Source: JBGSPQ01 sp041738505 (GTDB taxonomy: Bacteria > Patescibacteriota > Gracilibacteria > UBA1369). From it: a stretch of DNA of 64,000 nt. The notes under the pieces were generated by a model. It saw only the letters and a program-made list of their open reading frames with translations, did not search any database and had not been told where the DNA came from. The position numbers were made by a program, and so were the translations under genes. The stretch lies in assembly GCA_041738505.1 (NCBI GenBank), contig JBGSPQ010000026.1:1-64000 (forward strand), in the 5' to 3' direction. Below are positions 30,801 through 36,340 of this stretch, piece after piece (within the stretch, counting starts at the first letter, position 1; the number at the start of each line of letters is the position of its first letter).

Positions 30801-32288
30801 AAATCCCATCAAGTGTCCGTATGTAAGCTCATAGCCATTGGGATAACCATCACTGTCAAAATCAAACGAGTCCAAATCTTCATCCACACCGCATTCCCCA
30901 CTGCAACCGTCCCCGTTCATATCCCCCGGTTCATCCTCATCCACTTTCCCGTCGCCGTCCAAATCGTTATCCTGAGGAGTGTCTTCATCCACCAGCCCGT
31001 CCAGATCGTTATCAATTCCTGCAAAAGGATCACCCAAATCCTCATCAATACTTTCGTCAATCATACCGTCCCCGTCATTGTCTTTTCCATCCACAACTTT
31101 GTATTTGGAACCGGGTTTAACATTATAAAAATTTTCGGTCATCAGCGGAGTGCCAGGTATGGAACAGTCCTTAAGCTGATTGGGAACATTGGGAATAATA
31201 TCGCAAAGCCCAAACCTTCCTTCATCCTCCTCGTCAATCATACCGTCTGCGTCATTATCAAAACCGTCAGCGATTCCGTGCAGAGGTGAACCGTCCTCTC
31301 CGTCGCCATCGTCATCAAGTCCGTTTTCCGGATCCTCATCAATTTTTCCGTCGCCGTCATTATCAATCCCGTCGCCCTGCTTCATGTCTTTTTCATTGGA
31401 CGCGGAAAGCTCCTGCAAAAGATATTTATTGTAGTGGTTGTAGGTAAGCTGATACCACTTATCCAGATAACGCAGGTAATTGGAAAATCCCTGCTTGTCC
31501 ATCAGGTTAAATTCATTAACCAGATCCATGTAAAAAAGTTTTTTGGAAAAATCCTTAAATGCAGTGGAATCGGCAAGACACTCTCCGGACTCGCAGTGAT
31601 AAAGATGGTTTTTGTCAAAATAAGTCGCCAGCAGTTTCAGACCCTCCTCTCCCGAAAGCGGAGGCTTGATCACTCCGTGCCAGACTTCGGCCTTGGGGGA
31701 AAAGTTATTGCGGTTGCGTAGAAAATCGCCGCTCTCCGCGTCGTAAATATAAACCTTGTCGGCAAAATCGGTATATGGCAGGAGACTTGCAAATCTGTTG
31801 TCACCCTTATTCACGACCGGCAGGGGAACATCGCCCACAATCACAATCCCTTTCAGTTTGTTCATTTGGGAAGTGCCGTCCCCTTGAAAATAAAGTTTTT
31901 CCAGCGCGTTTGAAATATTTTCAACCTTTTCATTTTTTTTGATTTTGATAATCACCGCTTTCGTATAATCCTCCGAGGTTTGCACATCGCGGGCGTACCG
32001 CCTGATCCTTTCCGGCAGATTCATGGTTTTTAAAGACTGAGGATATTTATCCGTCAGCCCCGTATAGGAGTTGGAATTATCCAACAAAGACTCCTCAACC
32101 AGAATCGCCGCAATCCCATAGTGGTCCACCGCCAGTGCCTTTTTCATGGTCTGTGGATACAGCGCCTGCAGTTTTGGAAGATTAATCGCCATCACAATCG
32201 GCGCGTGTAAAATCTGCGCCACCAGGAAAAACAGAAAAAACGATGCCAGAAATTTTTGTTTGAATTGTATTTTGTTTTTGTTTTCCAT
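15852..32288 (-). CDS. Giant secreted surface protein (5,478 residues) with SLH, TSP3/EF-like, Ig-like and FG-GAP-like modules
   Basis: A single uninterrupted frame of 16.4 kb. Signal peptide at 1-34 (LASFFLFFLVAQILHAPIVMA region). About 145-210 has a GIVIVGDVPLPVV core with YTDFADKVYIYD, reminiscent of the caspase-like C25 (gingipain) fold, without convincing catalytic residues. About 300-565: many Ca-binding DxDxDG repeats. About 1300-1400 and 2180-2510: bacterial Ig-like domains. SLH-like repeats at ~1690-1905 and ~5020-5230, each flanked by thrombospondin type 3 repeats (GTDPLxxDxDxGG). FG-GAP/VCBS-like at ~2870-3015, DUF11-like at ~3120-3220, a helical then Pro-rich rod at ~3600-3873, FN3-like near 4285-4345, FecR-like near 4360-4520. 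SLH domains bind secondary wall polymers in known systems, so this is likely a calcium-stabilised surface fibre or adhesin. First gene of a five-gene operon. Confidence 0.93.
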   Translation of the reverse strand: MENKNKIQFKQKFLASFFLFFLVAQILHAPIVMAINLPKLQALYPQTMKKALAVDHYGIAAILVEESLLDNSNSYTGLTDKYPQSLKTMNLPERIRRYARDVQTSEDYTKAVIIKIKKNEKVENISNALEKLYFQGDGTSQMNKLKGIVIVGDVPLPVVNKGDNRFASLLPYTDFADKVYIYDAESGDFLRNRNNFSPKAEVWHGVIKPPLSGEEGLKLLATYFDKNHLYHCESGECLADSTAFKDFSKKLFYMDLVNEFNLMDKQGFSNYLRYLDKWYQLTYNHYNKYLLQELSASNEKDMKQGDGIDNDGDGKIDEDPENGLDDDGDGEDGSPLHGIADGFDNDADGMIDEEDEGRFGLCDIIPNVPNQLKDCSIPGTPLMTENFYNVKPGSKYKVVDGKDNDGDGMIDESIDEDLGDPFAGIDNDLDGLVDEDTPQDNDLDGDGKVDEDEPGDMNGDGCSGECGVDEDLDSFDFDSDGYPNGYELTYGHLMGFGDSPSNPKSSGDFPLQMLPFPIPRIVPFPNPDEWIDEEGAADDDEDGKTDEDGTADNDKDKDGQFDEDPGAGSGTNSQDMNVIPDSMTKELTDRFATSYRELFEKFFSNVNDWTRYTGRYNPSYEVDLGGGKYTNVSDVATVPMYVTMKDEYSRKYLKLVNDAVERRIDKFVEVRDANGNLTNAPQLQIPVVMIEKSTLVAKLEFDLPAPGDEYDGPAVEFVNFSYINFLQFIKGIPVTALKSVKDCNLYRGSTGVTGSNSILVKASKIYNVFDQTTNAGYAGCFSKLNAEYPERCFEDLASLQLFDVMGSKEITGGVPVSELNHQACFDFKEATRFEQYRQEALIYLDQIRNYDNEEARATVVKPGSAYKPTNEIVLADTTGSLIYPEVNFTLADLLLRFGMADGIDNNKNGTVDEPAEGIPANNFGIPVDDFKQIGERLLKGIILPPPASIPVPKVYNFANPAAIDTDLKALQLIVVPKAATDANGNPVKLSSFSKNVEPTEETLKLNSSLTQTPMTIPIDNPRFFSFMDKKGQTRVVKYPNIFSANSYDEAKAILQAKELELALIAQESGVTFAAPIEGSLTSLLEYPIDVYVDPLTEKDLLAAKGSKVADAYLWKSLNIDDKHSYVFENYLNPLKDTFTGKTDKGYEVLYFVGSGKADTLEMNFNGDFPENDEDPDLASVMSQTIPGETPPGGTAGESGLPVTVESASLQDFSAIPLFEWFKEMEKWADETAAKVSNPSFELACGISDNTGDYYEQLVEGGDLDGDGVPDDVDANPLSGDGDGNGIPDGAENTAILRLSADKNVLQAGAADKVTITVEGISTNGQVQKSDSFTDVQLNIVEPNDLNTVTITSTNPTRLTNGTAKFVVLSDSDPGVITASASSPSRPNIQSNSLNIESTKRKIRLVSYVKTSNPFFLKGQSTGFIIYDSANKVIAEVNGTTGMVTITDDRFDLTALASGPSKPVRLGVREKSTQTIIASVYFVADEALPITLDGAGVNYFSGFEAMSGVHLKDLADDEFTIEEVPETAEFNAGNVYLVHENNGVKKRFGIADRTGNLFLAKEYSLELKEPQSGGSPVVFTVLSQDNKAIFELFIAAGFEKIEIVREEGEFSEFNLISFLGESFVRNFGRTMIGVAHAAVTIPDSDEDGLNDLEEILLGLDPRNPDTDGDEYKDGDELVINYNPAIENAVLFNDLDTKSEGFDKIINIFRRGIIEAYEDGKIKPDELLSREEFVKMNLGAVCVQCTRFNSNIKKAVDAVYEIAPFPDTDISDEYLYCVKEGKNSQIVSGYKGAPKTGYFLPLNYISRAEATKVMLETGRQQSYAGLDFADTTEPGKPWYYNYVLAAQEAKLYPKGRFFELDQHSPAEFKVWFDGQINNPQSKFIPWISGYITKREFAIMVSNFTDRFDCMNEDKDGDGLPDNYEKYIYGTSASNPDTDKGGVNDLVEVINKTNPLDPSDDLGLLEQIKEELDPTQDSDNDGMPDLWELENGLNPFDPADANLDPDNDGLTNLEEYNLGTDPNDADTDDGGITDGDEYHIIGTDPLDGEDDTSFGGEEGGFIVGDTVEESFVYVSDAGVVTEDFIDYTDEIISDGADRLFLKASILDENGELDEGDSSSVIKFFAKDNTGAYAEIFPKEVTAVNGEAETEVVSKILAGTMLASAEIAGRYYPSQDRDIFVLPQEVAEIEMEPVSPIIRSGGRSNTTIKVFLKDENGNVVNTDLSVVTFSVSGPGKLNEALDEDKTAEGLQLSTIDGTFEIVVSSTEESGQITLNASFQPVVFEEDLELDENGNPIPADSPTITGGATIASRDDIELRLVPQYMKMPADYATVNDIKLMVIDNNGAKVGAFRGNALFKLEDNNLGQFMSEGEQEIIGGETSAVFRSSNIAGEAKITATALGFDPATITVTTEPKKAAVLELEAAGETFDADGEPLEITGKLYDVDGNFAYTDSSTTVNIKITDAGKKFAQFVGPASAQAEKGVVSFYIAGTGITGPVNLVAQGNSLTLASVSVRAVKTFKAEDLNNVAPRVLFASLLGADYGNIFEENYFGGWFIFAGNQTVTGKTQAAVSLLSKPKPAGRLALVNSDGSLNIFDGERVGVKIIPGNGTIKPNLFTIFDKESGKDLAEVFSVYKTQMRASATEEPVDAATAVDGIYLQKLVDDENYQLVEMTQGVRVLKKGNEAFRVDHDGTITSLDNNFSYIFDASSKGLTAISAMDGTTEVIKIFYKSTGDTDVKTIGRETDINLATVGYQPGTYVKTVAVKNNIGSEIAFSGNSTALSKGLFITDSNVEMPQTQLPGLNYISLERAGEVAGVGFHGDNKHMLLFAAGNTAGESNMIYSSEIGVVLGDPTVKINNEDSMSSSSGYTRDIGQQIFAGTEAPQDVVVMDFNGDGLKDILAAYANGQVRLIQNNNAKPRFEDRGIVFDFPNGIISMTANDFDRDGETDIVVATNDSCRAGEVCVDLYKNSSGNFVRESLNLRTFDTKNRVYMIRSEDMNLDGFPDLITSDDAGAVRIFYNNKGKLEENGQLAGSLGIKVNPADNLKKEVVVSYNGSPTNQPGTFDDAYFTAFNLPSGGDNMLAEEKAALDSLAARSVEGLTVNIETAEQSAAKDFIYLDLDPRLGAKSEKRVKDLTEPFDSARRGDLIEYSITLRNEGAGAVPLNNVMFVDVKPENVELDMGSFECTDCALPVELIETGMSLNPHIVKVGTVPAGESRTVTYRATLMKTPQVKITTGNNLDSGYPADQFPDIAATPDNNPTGRMVFYYSAGQNSETKKLNYNTYVSPPPGQAMSGPAPSGINTDNLKEDTDNNGIPDELDNYQQNSAVQDKYGLEETLSGIGDGLESLINAFTCSSGCIPMPINFAFLAPGPINVMGIPGGFDPGLPIFAAGIPSPIPVWPPSPYQGSQFRVYLSPTLTMSLATGLCIGPYLGGQCWAFKIADMVPASVCDEIAGAINGAVAGANAIAEGMSAISSDGGVQGSADASGRTSTGGFSGSASLGNYEYRASVSTNFRVPGFPSVITNWLDRQSEEIINKLSDLPDLYFIYPTPASMVGAFNPDEEAANQNPDITPGFPTAKSTNSFTQALAYINSIPLIQVQSKDVMIKIPSLTKREIEKIQRDAEQWVVDFKEEIKRVQEVWSCDENSDYQTVCDKLLLDSNDLIKKVEKNIEVLEKWKELPRQILAWRGLFTKYAYQIICYMDAIVKYTGGYIHKQQARVDAWIEMMRKVVETIKNWKALIDLVIDYQASCDRCSTARFTLMELILRLFAVIPEPPIIPFPKLPDIYIDVSQIQAGLTITWPNIRFKPEPIIFPQIPRVRIPDIPTLTIILPTIPVLPEPPNLLLELPDLPPLPLPSLPDLPPPPKVPEFPVSIRITISILKEIMRILCLIKKGLIPISEALLKPHIEQLTERPLDPLLPFDLGLNFQWPAVEYDYVSRIEVVAFMDLSLDFNPVMVFVEKIAEAANNVGTNIVKALNKQMQEAAADAEQYTSPESPLGDEGVTVDLSYNDSLNQLNQINPELGNAVAGMVAGYAALERDAEKYALLASQVEDIEITGTQRLLAADDPLLNRPIAEVKDSLKYDPPAQFENQHRLTAIRNAMISYMDEQDRVMEKITNVDDLNSLGRILAQSPDINDYLPSDTKITDSNNKSTMLAKTGELDSYMNKIYKLANDALHETGTRVGEKIESNLKYLADYSQPDVPENQLSDTAVSNKGIFIINDLGMSERLLNYTGDADLPSKIAFLDMDNDSDKDVVFSYGGNIYLKENYKLYPARKVLTSEPPVADLNDYLPFAPAVNLFSSVYSNNKTVEMQWKAAQGEVAGYEIVYTLSPDNFDQNLNQPVYRVGLWNEDKALSEMTVQAGEGSTFKVDKIRNAPLVAENINGSVEVNGYRHVVVKEGGNLETRAGVIVHALNDSEVEFSENGISQGTIAIVKNSYFEVPSRYAGALDLRVTRGIVEIIDPKDTVDKQAVIEGMMLEYGNTLVSVNSGRGIVRLPDGSYFRLPAGEQLLVEKIATPANPSLQLTITNGFYYAKIASFDKKGDRGTFGETVLMAPSICADDQPPFPNSGAAEKRVSIFKKLTIDAAKSFDTQGDVTGYWIDTRLNVDEDKDGDPGNDRNLGSDMNESVDFDDDGITDNDYDNPIFTLGPYEDLTPRKVRLNVMDEALNVSGQDITITIYVPAVIMNESSARDGEIRGVIDPVDSEIPISVMRDRGGVIDKIITLLADANGKYLTDIEGEFTVDDLNLKDSLLIKNANGDVIGEINPDTGKIVLYDKNYRLEVLPAELPILPTRVVIKDPDDKIILTLFLVPDINTDTTIDAPDFPYNEETVALFRGVHNKDLDPLDMFEFKKIPADDSAYPGGTEIVEKDSDKRSALLDSGGNFYIFDDRLSPKLRESADLDDPLIIQIVYTDEGFSPIAIGEFYIAVKSEKGVEFVSADKFKVFVEGSKKMGPKFDGDGDGMPDQWELMYGLNPKDPSDAGEDADGDGLTNLQEYLAMTNPLNPDMDGDGFSDFEELIYGQNPFQKATSPFTDVDINHPYYASILNLNQRNILKGIPTGNQTRFGIDEPITRAEFAKIMLDIFCIIPRPAAYEGPSNFTDITYEEGKLPWYYAIVREANFQGFVTGYLGEIDTRTGQTPFRPDEKISRAETVKVILEALEREQVIDMGRVPEIAPWYVPYMQIAQDLEPYMIKKGYVRNPFILTADEAKNPEAPLNRGEFVAMADRVLTVFDCSAIDDDGDGMPSYWERLNGLDPFNPADAHYDDDNDKLTNLEEFIHGTNPKDPDTDDGGVIDGEEVLQSTNPRDKPEDDPLDRDGDGLTDKDETRIWNTDPLIADTDGGGINDGDEVLKFGTDPLDPRDDGDSDGDGLSDYDENNVYGTDPLIADTDGGGVDDGDEVNRGTDPLNPDDDLIDPRSDLEEGIYIIMEECLQCPCPSAIDHSADIVPGDLVFGVISNNDDSQIFSKSNYVQIITVPKPENP

Positions 32289-32312
32289 TAATCCTTTCTT
32301 TTTTTATATAAT

Positions 32313-32321
32313 ATTATAGCA
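32313..32321 (-). promoter_or_regulatory. Extended -10 promoter of the giant-protein operon
   Basis: Minus strand TGCTATAAT, a perfect extended -10. Transcription would start near 32306, leaving a leader of only ~18 nt that holds an AAAGGA-type ribosome site before the ATG at 32288. No good -35, as expected for an extended -10 promoter. Confidence 0.75.
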
Positions 32322-32363
32322 GAAAATCACCCTTTTGAGGATGCTAAACGGCTTCATAACAAC

Positions 32364-32389
32364 AAAAACCCCCATTTTTTGGGGATTTT
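32364..32389 (-). terminator. Intrinsic terminator of the membrane protein gene at 32437
   Basis: Read on the minus strand: CCCC-AAAAAATG-GGGG stem flanked by AAAAT/GTTTTTG, followed by a T-rich tail. It sits between the stop at 32437 and the giant gene's promoter, insulating the two units. Confidence 0.7.
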
Positions 32390-32436
32390 GCATTGACAAA
32401 AAATGAAGTAAGTTTTGCTATATCAAATTACCCTTC

Positions 32437-34131
32437 CTAGGTTCTTTTTACTTTCGGTTTGGTTGGAGTTGCGGACGTATCTGCGTCCGGGTTGGAATCC
32501 ACAGATTCCTGCGAACCATCAAAGTCTATTTTGGACGAGTCCGTAATGGAAAAATCGGTTTCCTCCATGGCGGGGGGTTGATATTTATTAATGAACGAAT
32601 TCATCAGGGAACTTTCTCCGCTCATCATGTTTCCAAGTAAGAATACGGAACCGGCCGCAAGTAGCAATGGTGAAAAGAAAATTAACAGCGTAAGCAACAA
32701 AAGTCCTCCATTCAGTTTCAGACGACGCTCCGGATTTGCAAGCTCCTGCGCCAGAATTTGGTAAAACGTAACTGTCAGAGGGTACGCCAGCAATACAACC
32801 AGCGCGCCGATAATTGTGGAAACAAGCGAAAAAGTGGCATCACCCCTGAAGACAAAAACATTCAGTAAATTCAAAACCACCCCCGGAAGCGCGATAATTA
32901 AAGGGAAAATAGTCATAAAGCAGACAATCAGCCACCACTTCTTTTTGGTGATTTCCCGGCTCCTGTCCAATACTTCTTGGGCGGAATGTTCGGGGCTGGC
33001 CATCAAAATGGGGAAAGCCATGGAGGCGTAAATCATTCTAATCATGGCAATGATCACAATAATGAAAACCGCTACGCCAATTGCGAAATTGGCAATCAGC
33101 AGAAACATGACGTTAATGCTATCAGCCGCGTTTTTAGAGGTTAAAGAGGTGGCACCTAAAATCCCGATCGGCTGTTCAGTGATGGAAGATTGATCTTCGC
33201 CGCTCAAAAAACCAACAGAAGAATCTTCCATACTTACCGCGGGTACATCCGTTTCCAAGGGTGTCACCACTTCCGCTTGCGATACGGTCTCTGCCGGCGT
33301 TACCAATTCCATAAGAGGCTGAACCTGCGCGATGATTTCATTATCCTCCGCAATTGCTGTCAGGTTGCCCATAACCGCGGAACCCATGCCGCTAAAAAAC
33401 GTATTCATTACTGCGAAAATCAACATCAGAACAATAATCAGCCAAAGCCCGGAATAAACAAAAATCCGCAGAGCCAGAACAATGGCCTTGCCAGTTAATC
33501 GCACCGTCCGGCCAAAAGATTGCCTCGCTTTAATATTCAAGTCGTTATAAGCGCTGTGCGCCTGATTGGCGATGGTCCCGTAAAAGAAAAAGCTGACAAG
33601 GCCAAGCAAAACCGGCACCAGCAAGGGGATAATCATCACAAACGTGGAATCTCCGCTCATCATCAACATAAACATCAGCGGCACCATGGCAAACATCGCC
33701 CCGCCGACCAGCAAAATGTTTAACAGCGCCACCCCCAGAAAAACCCAGAATTTCTTAAAAAAAGTCTTAAATGTGGCTTTCAGGATGTAAATAAAACCGG
33801 TCTGCAATTCATCACCGGCAAAAAAGAACTTTTTATCCGATTTTTCCACCGACTTATCGGGCGACAATTCTTCCGAATTGGATTTTTTCGGTTCATCGTC
33901 GGGTCTGCCGATTGGCATGGAAAAAGCCGAACCACTGCCCCTTTTAAAGCCGGCTGCAGGTTCCGTGGACGGTTGAGCGCCTGTTCCATCCGTGGGAGGT
34001 GGATTATCCGCTGCGTTGCCATTCTCGGCGGACATAGCGTCCGTGGCATTTCCATTAACATCTTTCTTAATAAAACCGCCCAGCCCAAAGCTGCTCATCT
34101 CATCCGGCGCTTTGTTATTATCATCCGCCAT
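32437..34131 (-). CDS. Multi-spanning membrane protein of unknown function
   Basis: 564 residues. Residues 1-110 are a disordered, Pro/Ser/Asn-rich cytoplasmic tail; about 110-500 hold roughly seven to eight hydrophobic helices (VFLGVALLNILLVGGAMFAM, IFVYSGLWLIIVLMLIFAVM, LLLLTLLIFFSPLLLAAGSV), with a loop of ~90 acidic residues in the middle (VTPLETDVPAVSMEDSS). The arrangement resembles the glycerophosphodiesterase-type membrane domains or YciC-like proteins of bacteria, but no motif decides it. It has its own terminator and lies between the giant operon and the pilin gene. Confidence 0.75.
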   Translation of the reverse strand: MADDNNKAPDEMSSFGLGGFIKKDVNGNATDAMSAENGNAADNPPPTDGTGAQPSTEPAAGFKRGSGSAFSMPIGRPDDEPKKSNSEELSPDKSVEKSDKKFFFAGDELQTGFIYILKATFKTFFKKFWVFLGVALLNILLVGGAMFAMVPLMFMLMMSGDSTFVMIIPLLVPVLLGLVSFFFYGTIANQAHSAYNDLNIKARQSFGRTVRLTGKAIVLALRIFVYSGLWLIIVLMLIFAVMNTFFSGMGSAVMGNLTAIAEDNEIIAQVQPLMELVTPAETVSQAEVVTPLETDVPAVSMEDSSVGFLSGEDQSSITEQPIGILGATSLTSKNAADSINVMFLLIANFAIGVAVFIIVIIAMIRMIYASMAFPILMASPEHSAQEVLDRSREITKKKWWLIVCFMTIFPLIIALPGVVLNLLNVFVFRGDATFSLVSTIIGALVVLLAYPLTVTFYQILAQELANPERRLKLNGGLLLLTLLIFFSPLLLAAGSVFLLGNMMSGESSLMNSFINKYQPPAMEETDFSITDSSKIDFDGSQESVDSNPDADTSATPTKPKVKRT

Positions 34132-34226
34132 GGCAAACCAAAAAAATACAATTCAATCCAAATATTATACACCAAAACAGCGTTTATTACCATAACATAA
34201 GGCGGAAAACAGTCGCTTAACGCCCC

Positions 34227-34304
34227 CCAACCTTCCATTTTTGATCAACACCGCTCCCCTCTACCACGAACAAATCTTCCACGTTGAGCAGCGTGGAAGG
34301 TTGG
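34227..34304. promoter_or_regulatory. Three arms that form mutually exclusive hairpins
   Basis: CCAACCTTCCA (34227-34237) is an exact inverted repeat of TGGAAGGTTGG (34294-34304). The right arm also pairs with CTTCCACG (34276-34283) through CGTGGAAG (34292-34299). The two pairings exclude each other, as in attenuators. The block lies in what would be the leader of the leftward gene starting at 34131, after the pilin terminator. A regulatory role is inference. Confidence 0.45.
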
Positions 34305-34323
34305 CTCAAACACCAGTGAATAT

Positions 34324-34361
34324 AAAAAAAAGGCCCGCCTTTCGGGCGTGCCTTTTTTTTA
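34324..34361. terminator. Strong intrinsic terminator after the pilin gene
   Basis: Stem AGGC-CGCC / GGCG-GCCT type (AAAAAGGCCCGCC and GGGCGTGCCTTTTT) with A-run on one side and T-run on the other, 20 bp past the pilin stop. Confidence 0.85.
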
Positions 34362-34381
34362 TAGAACATTATATCAAACGA

Positions 34382-34918
34382 TTACTTGACGATGACAAAA
34401 ATATTCATATCAGTCCCCGGATCTGCAATAGGGTCTCCAAAATCAGCTGGCGGTGCGCCTCCTTCGGTTGCCGCGTTACAAACAGCTGCTGTAGTTATTG
34501 TACTGGCTAGACCATTTGCATCATTAAATACTTCCATGGGAGCTATAACCATATAGTTGGCAGGATTACCATCAAGACGGCAATAAATAGGGCCGTTACA
34601 TTCAGCAATTTCACCGACCGTCAATGTCATATTTGGTTGTGGATCCGCGGGCGGTTCAGCACCCTGAAAATATGAGGTAAGAATCGTAGTATCAGAAGCA
34701 ATACAGAAAGAATTCGGAGGATAATCCTGATTATCACCATTATACGTCTCCAAAGCAGCAATAACACTGTTCAAGTCACCTTTTCTTCCGGCGTCTCTTG
34801 CTCTTGCTGGAGCTCCAAGGATGGAGGGCAGAAGCGCGGCGGCCAGAATACCGATGATCGTAATTACGATCAGAAGCTCAATAAGGGTGAAACCCTTTTT
34901 AGAAACCATTTTATTCAT
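34382..34918 (-). CDS. Type IV prepilin / pseudopilin
   Basis: 178 residues. The type III signal sequence is textbook: a short basic leader (MNKMVSKKG or MVSKKG), cleavage G^FTLIELLIVITIIGILAA with Glu at +5, followed by the hydrophobic N-terminal helix. The globular part is Gly/Pro-rich with a cysteine pair region (NSFCIASD and ECNGPIYCRLDG). Processed by a prepilin peptidase not encoded in this window, then assembled by the PilB/PilC machinery encoded just upstream. A promoter 70 bp upstream and a terminator just downstream make it a single-gene transcript, as is usual for a major pilin. Confidence 0.92.
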   Translation of the reverse strand: MNKMVSKKGFTLIELLIVITIIGILAAALLPSILGAPARARDAGRKGDLNSVIAALETYNGDNQDYPPNSFCIASDTTILTSYFQGAEPPADPQPNMTLTVGEIAECNGPIYCRLDGNPANYMVIAPMEVFNDANGLASTITTAAVCNAATEGGAPPADFGDPIADPGTDMNIFVIVK

Positions 34919-34986
34919 GTTTTATTTTATGGTTAAAGATTAAATGGTTATTTATATTTATATATTATTTATAGTTTCTTCGTATT

Positions 34987-35015
34987 ATTATACCCTTTAA
35001 TTTTTATTAAAGCAA
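34987..35015 (-). promoter_or_regulatory. Pilin promoter
   Basis: Minus strand TTGCTT (35015-35010), 17-bp spacer, TATAAT (34992-34987). Predicts a leader of ~60 nt. The best -35/-10 pair among the pilus genes, consistent with high expression. Confidence 0.75.
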
Positions 35016-35056
35016 GTATTAAAAATACATAATTGGCATATATCAACAGTTTTTCC

Positions 35057-36340
35057 CTAGAAGGATCCACTTCCCGCGATGTCCGTCAACTGCATAATGG
35101 GCAGCATAATGGCCGCAACAAGGAATCCAACCCCAAGACCGATAATCACCAGAATCATCGGTTCCATAATTTTGGTAAGCGCCGAAACCACGTTATCCAC
35201 CTCTTCGTCGTAAAACTCCGCCACCTTTAACATCACGTTTTCCAGCTGTGCGGTCTGTTCACCAATCTCAATCATATTCACCAACATCTTGGGAAAGAGT
35301 TTGCTTTCGGAAAGGTTTTCCGCCATCGGGATTCCCCTTCGCATATCCTCCGCCGTCAAAATAAGCCTTCTTTTATATACTTCATTACCTAGCGAATGGG
35401 AGACAATTTCAATGGACTTGATAATCGGCACGCCGCTTCCCATCAGATTTGCAAACCCTCGGGAAAATCTGGATAAGGTCATTTTCCTGATGATCTCACC
35501 AAAGATCGGCAGTTTTAAAACCACGGTGTCTATGGCCAGCTTTCCCGTTCTGGTCTTTTTCCACCAGTTGAAAGCCATGCCAAAAAGCACAACACCTAAA
35601 ATCACAAACGGCCAGTAATTATTAAATACATCACTCAATGTAATCAAAATTCTTGTGGGAAGAGGCAGTTCACTGCCGGTCTGGGTAAAAAGAGATTCCA
35701 ATTGGGGCACCACCATCATAATCACCAGTGTCATGGCCACAACAAGCAGGGTGATAATCACAATCGGATAAATCATCGCCCCTTTAACCTTGCCCGTAAT
35801 GCTGGCGTTTTTTTCCTGTTCGGACGCGATCGCCTTTAAAGTTTTATTCAATTGTCCCGACGCTTCTCCCGCTTTCACCATACCCACCTCCGAGTCGCCA
35901 AAAACGTCCGGATAAGCCAGCATTGCTTCTGAAAGGCTTTTTCCCCCTTCAATGGAACCGGCGCATGCAAACAAAATTTTAGCCAGGCGCGGGTTCTTTT
36001 CCGACTGCACTCCCAGCGTACGCAGTGACTTAATCAGCGGAAGGCCGGCGTTAAGCATCACAGAAAGCAGGCGGAAGAATACGGCCTTTTCTTTGACCCT
36101 GATTTTTGTGTGATCAACTATGAACTCATTCACCTTTGTGTAATAGTCCACAATCGGATTGCCGGTGTATTTGATTGTACCGACCCGTTCTTTGATTAGA
36201 ATTTTATCCGGGCCCGTCGCCTGGGCGATGTTCAAAATGAGTTGTTTTTCTTTTGGAGTGGCGAGCTTGGCGGATTTATTGACCTCAAATACCTGGTCTT
36301 TTTCCGCCATTCCGAACCCTTTTGCTTGTTTTTCAGGCAT
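35057..36340 (-). CDS. pilC: Type IV pilus inner-membrane platform protein PilC
   Basis: 427 residues, T2SSF family. Two GspF domains: residues ~75-200 (FFRLLSVMLNAGLPLIKSLR, GKSLSEAMLAYPDVF) and ~280-400 (LSRFSRGFANLMGSGVPIIK, GIPMAENL), each followed by long hydrophobic helices (IYPIVIITLLVVAMTLVIMM; the last near the C-terminus). It anchors the assembly ATPase in the cytoplasmic membrane. Its start overlaps the end of pilB by 8 bp, so the two are coupled. Confidence 0.93.
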   Translation of the reverse strand: MPEKQAKGFGMAEKDQVFEVNKSAKLATPKEKQLILNIAQATGPDKILIKERVGTIKYTGNPIVDYYTKVNEFIVDHTKIRVKEKAVFFRLLSVMLNAGLPLIKSLRTLGVQSEKNPRLAKILFACAGSIEGGKSLSEAMLAYPDVFGDSEVGMVKAGEASGQLNKTLKAIASEQEKNASITGKVKGAMIYPIVIITLLVVAMTLVIMMVVPQLESLFTQTGSELPLPTRILITLSDVFNNYWPFVILGVVLFGMAFNWWKKTRTGKLAIDTVVLKLPIFGEIIRKMTLSRFSRGFANLMGSGVPIIKSIEIVSHSLGNEVYKRRLILTAEDMRRGIPMAENLSESKLFPKMLVNMIEIGEQTAQLENVMLKVAEFYDEEVDNVVSALTKIMEPMILVIIGLGVGFLVAAIMLPIMQLTDIAGSGSF

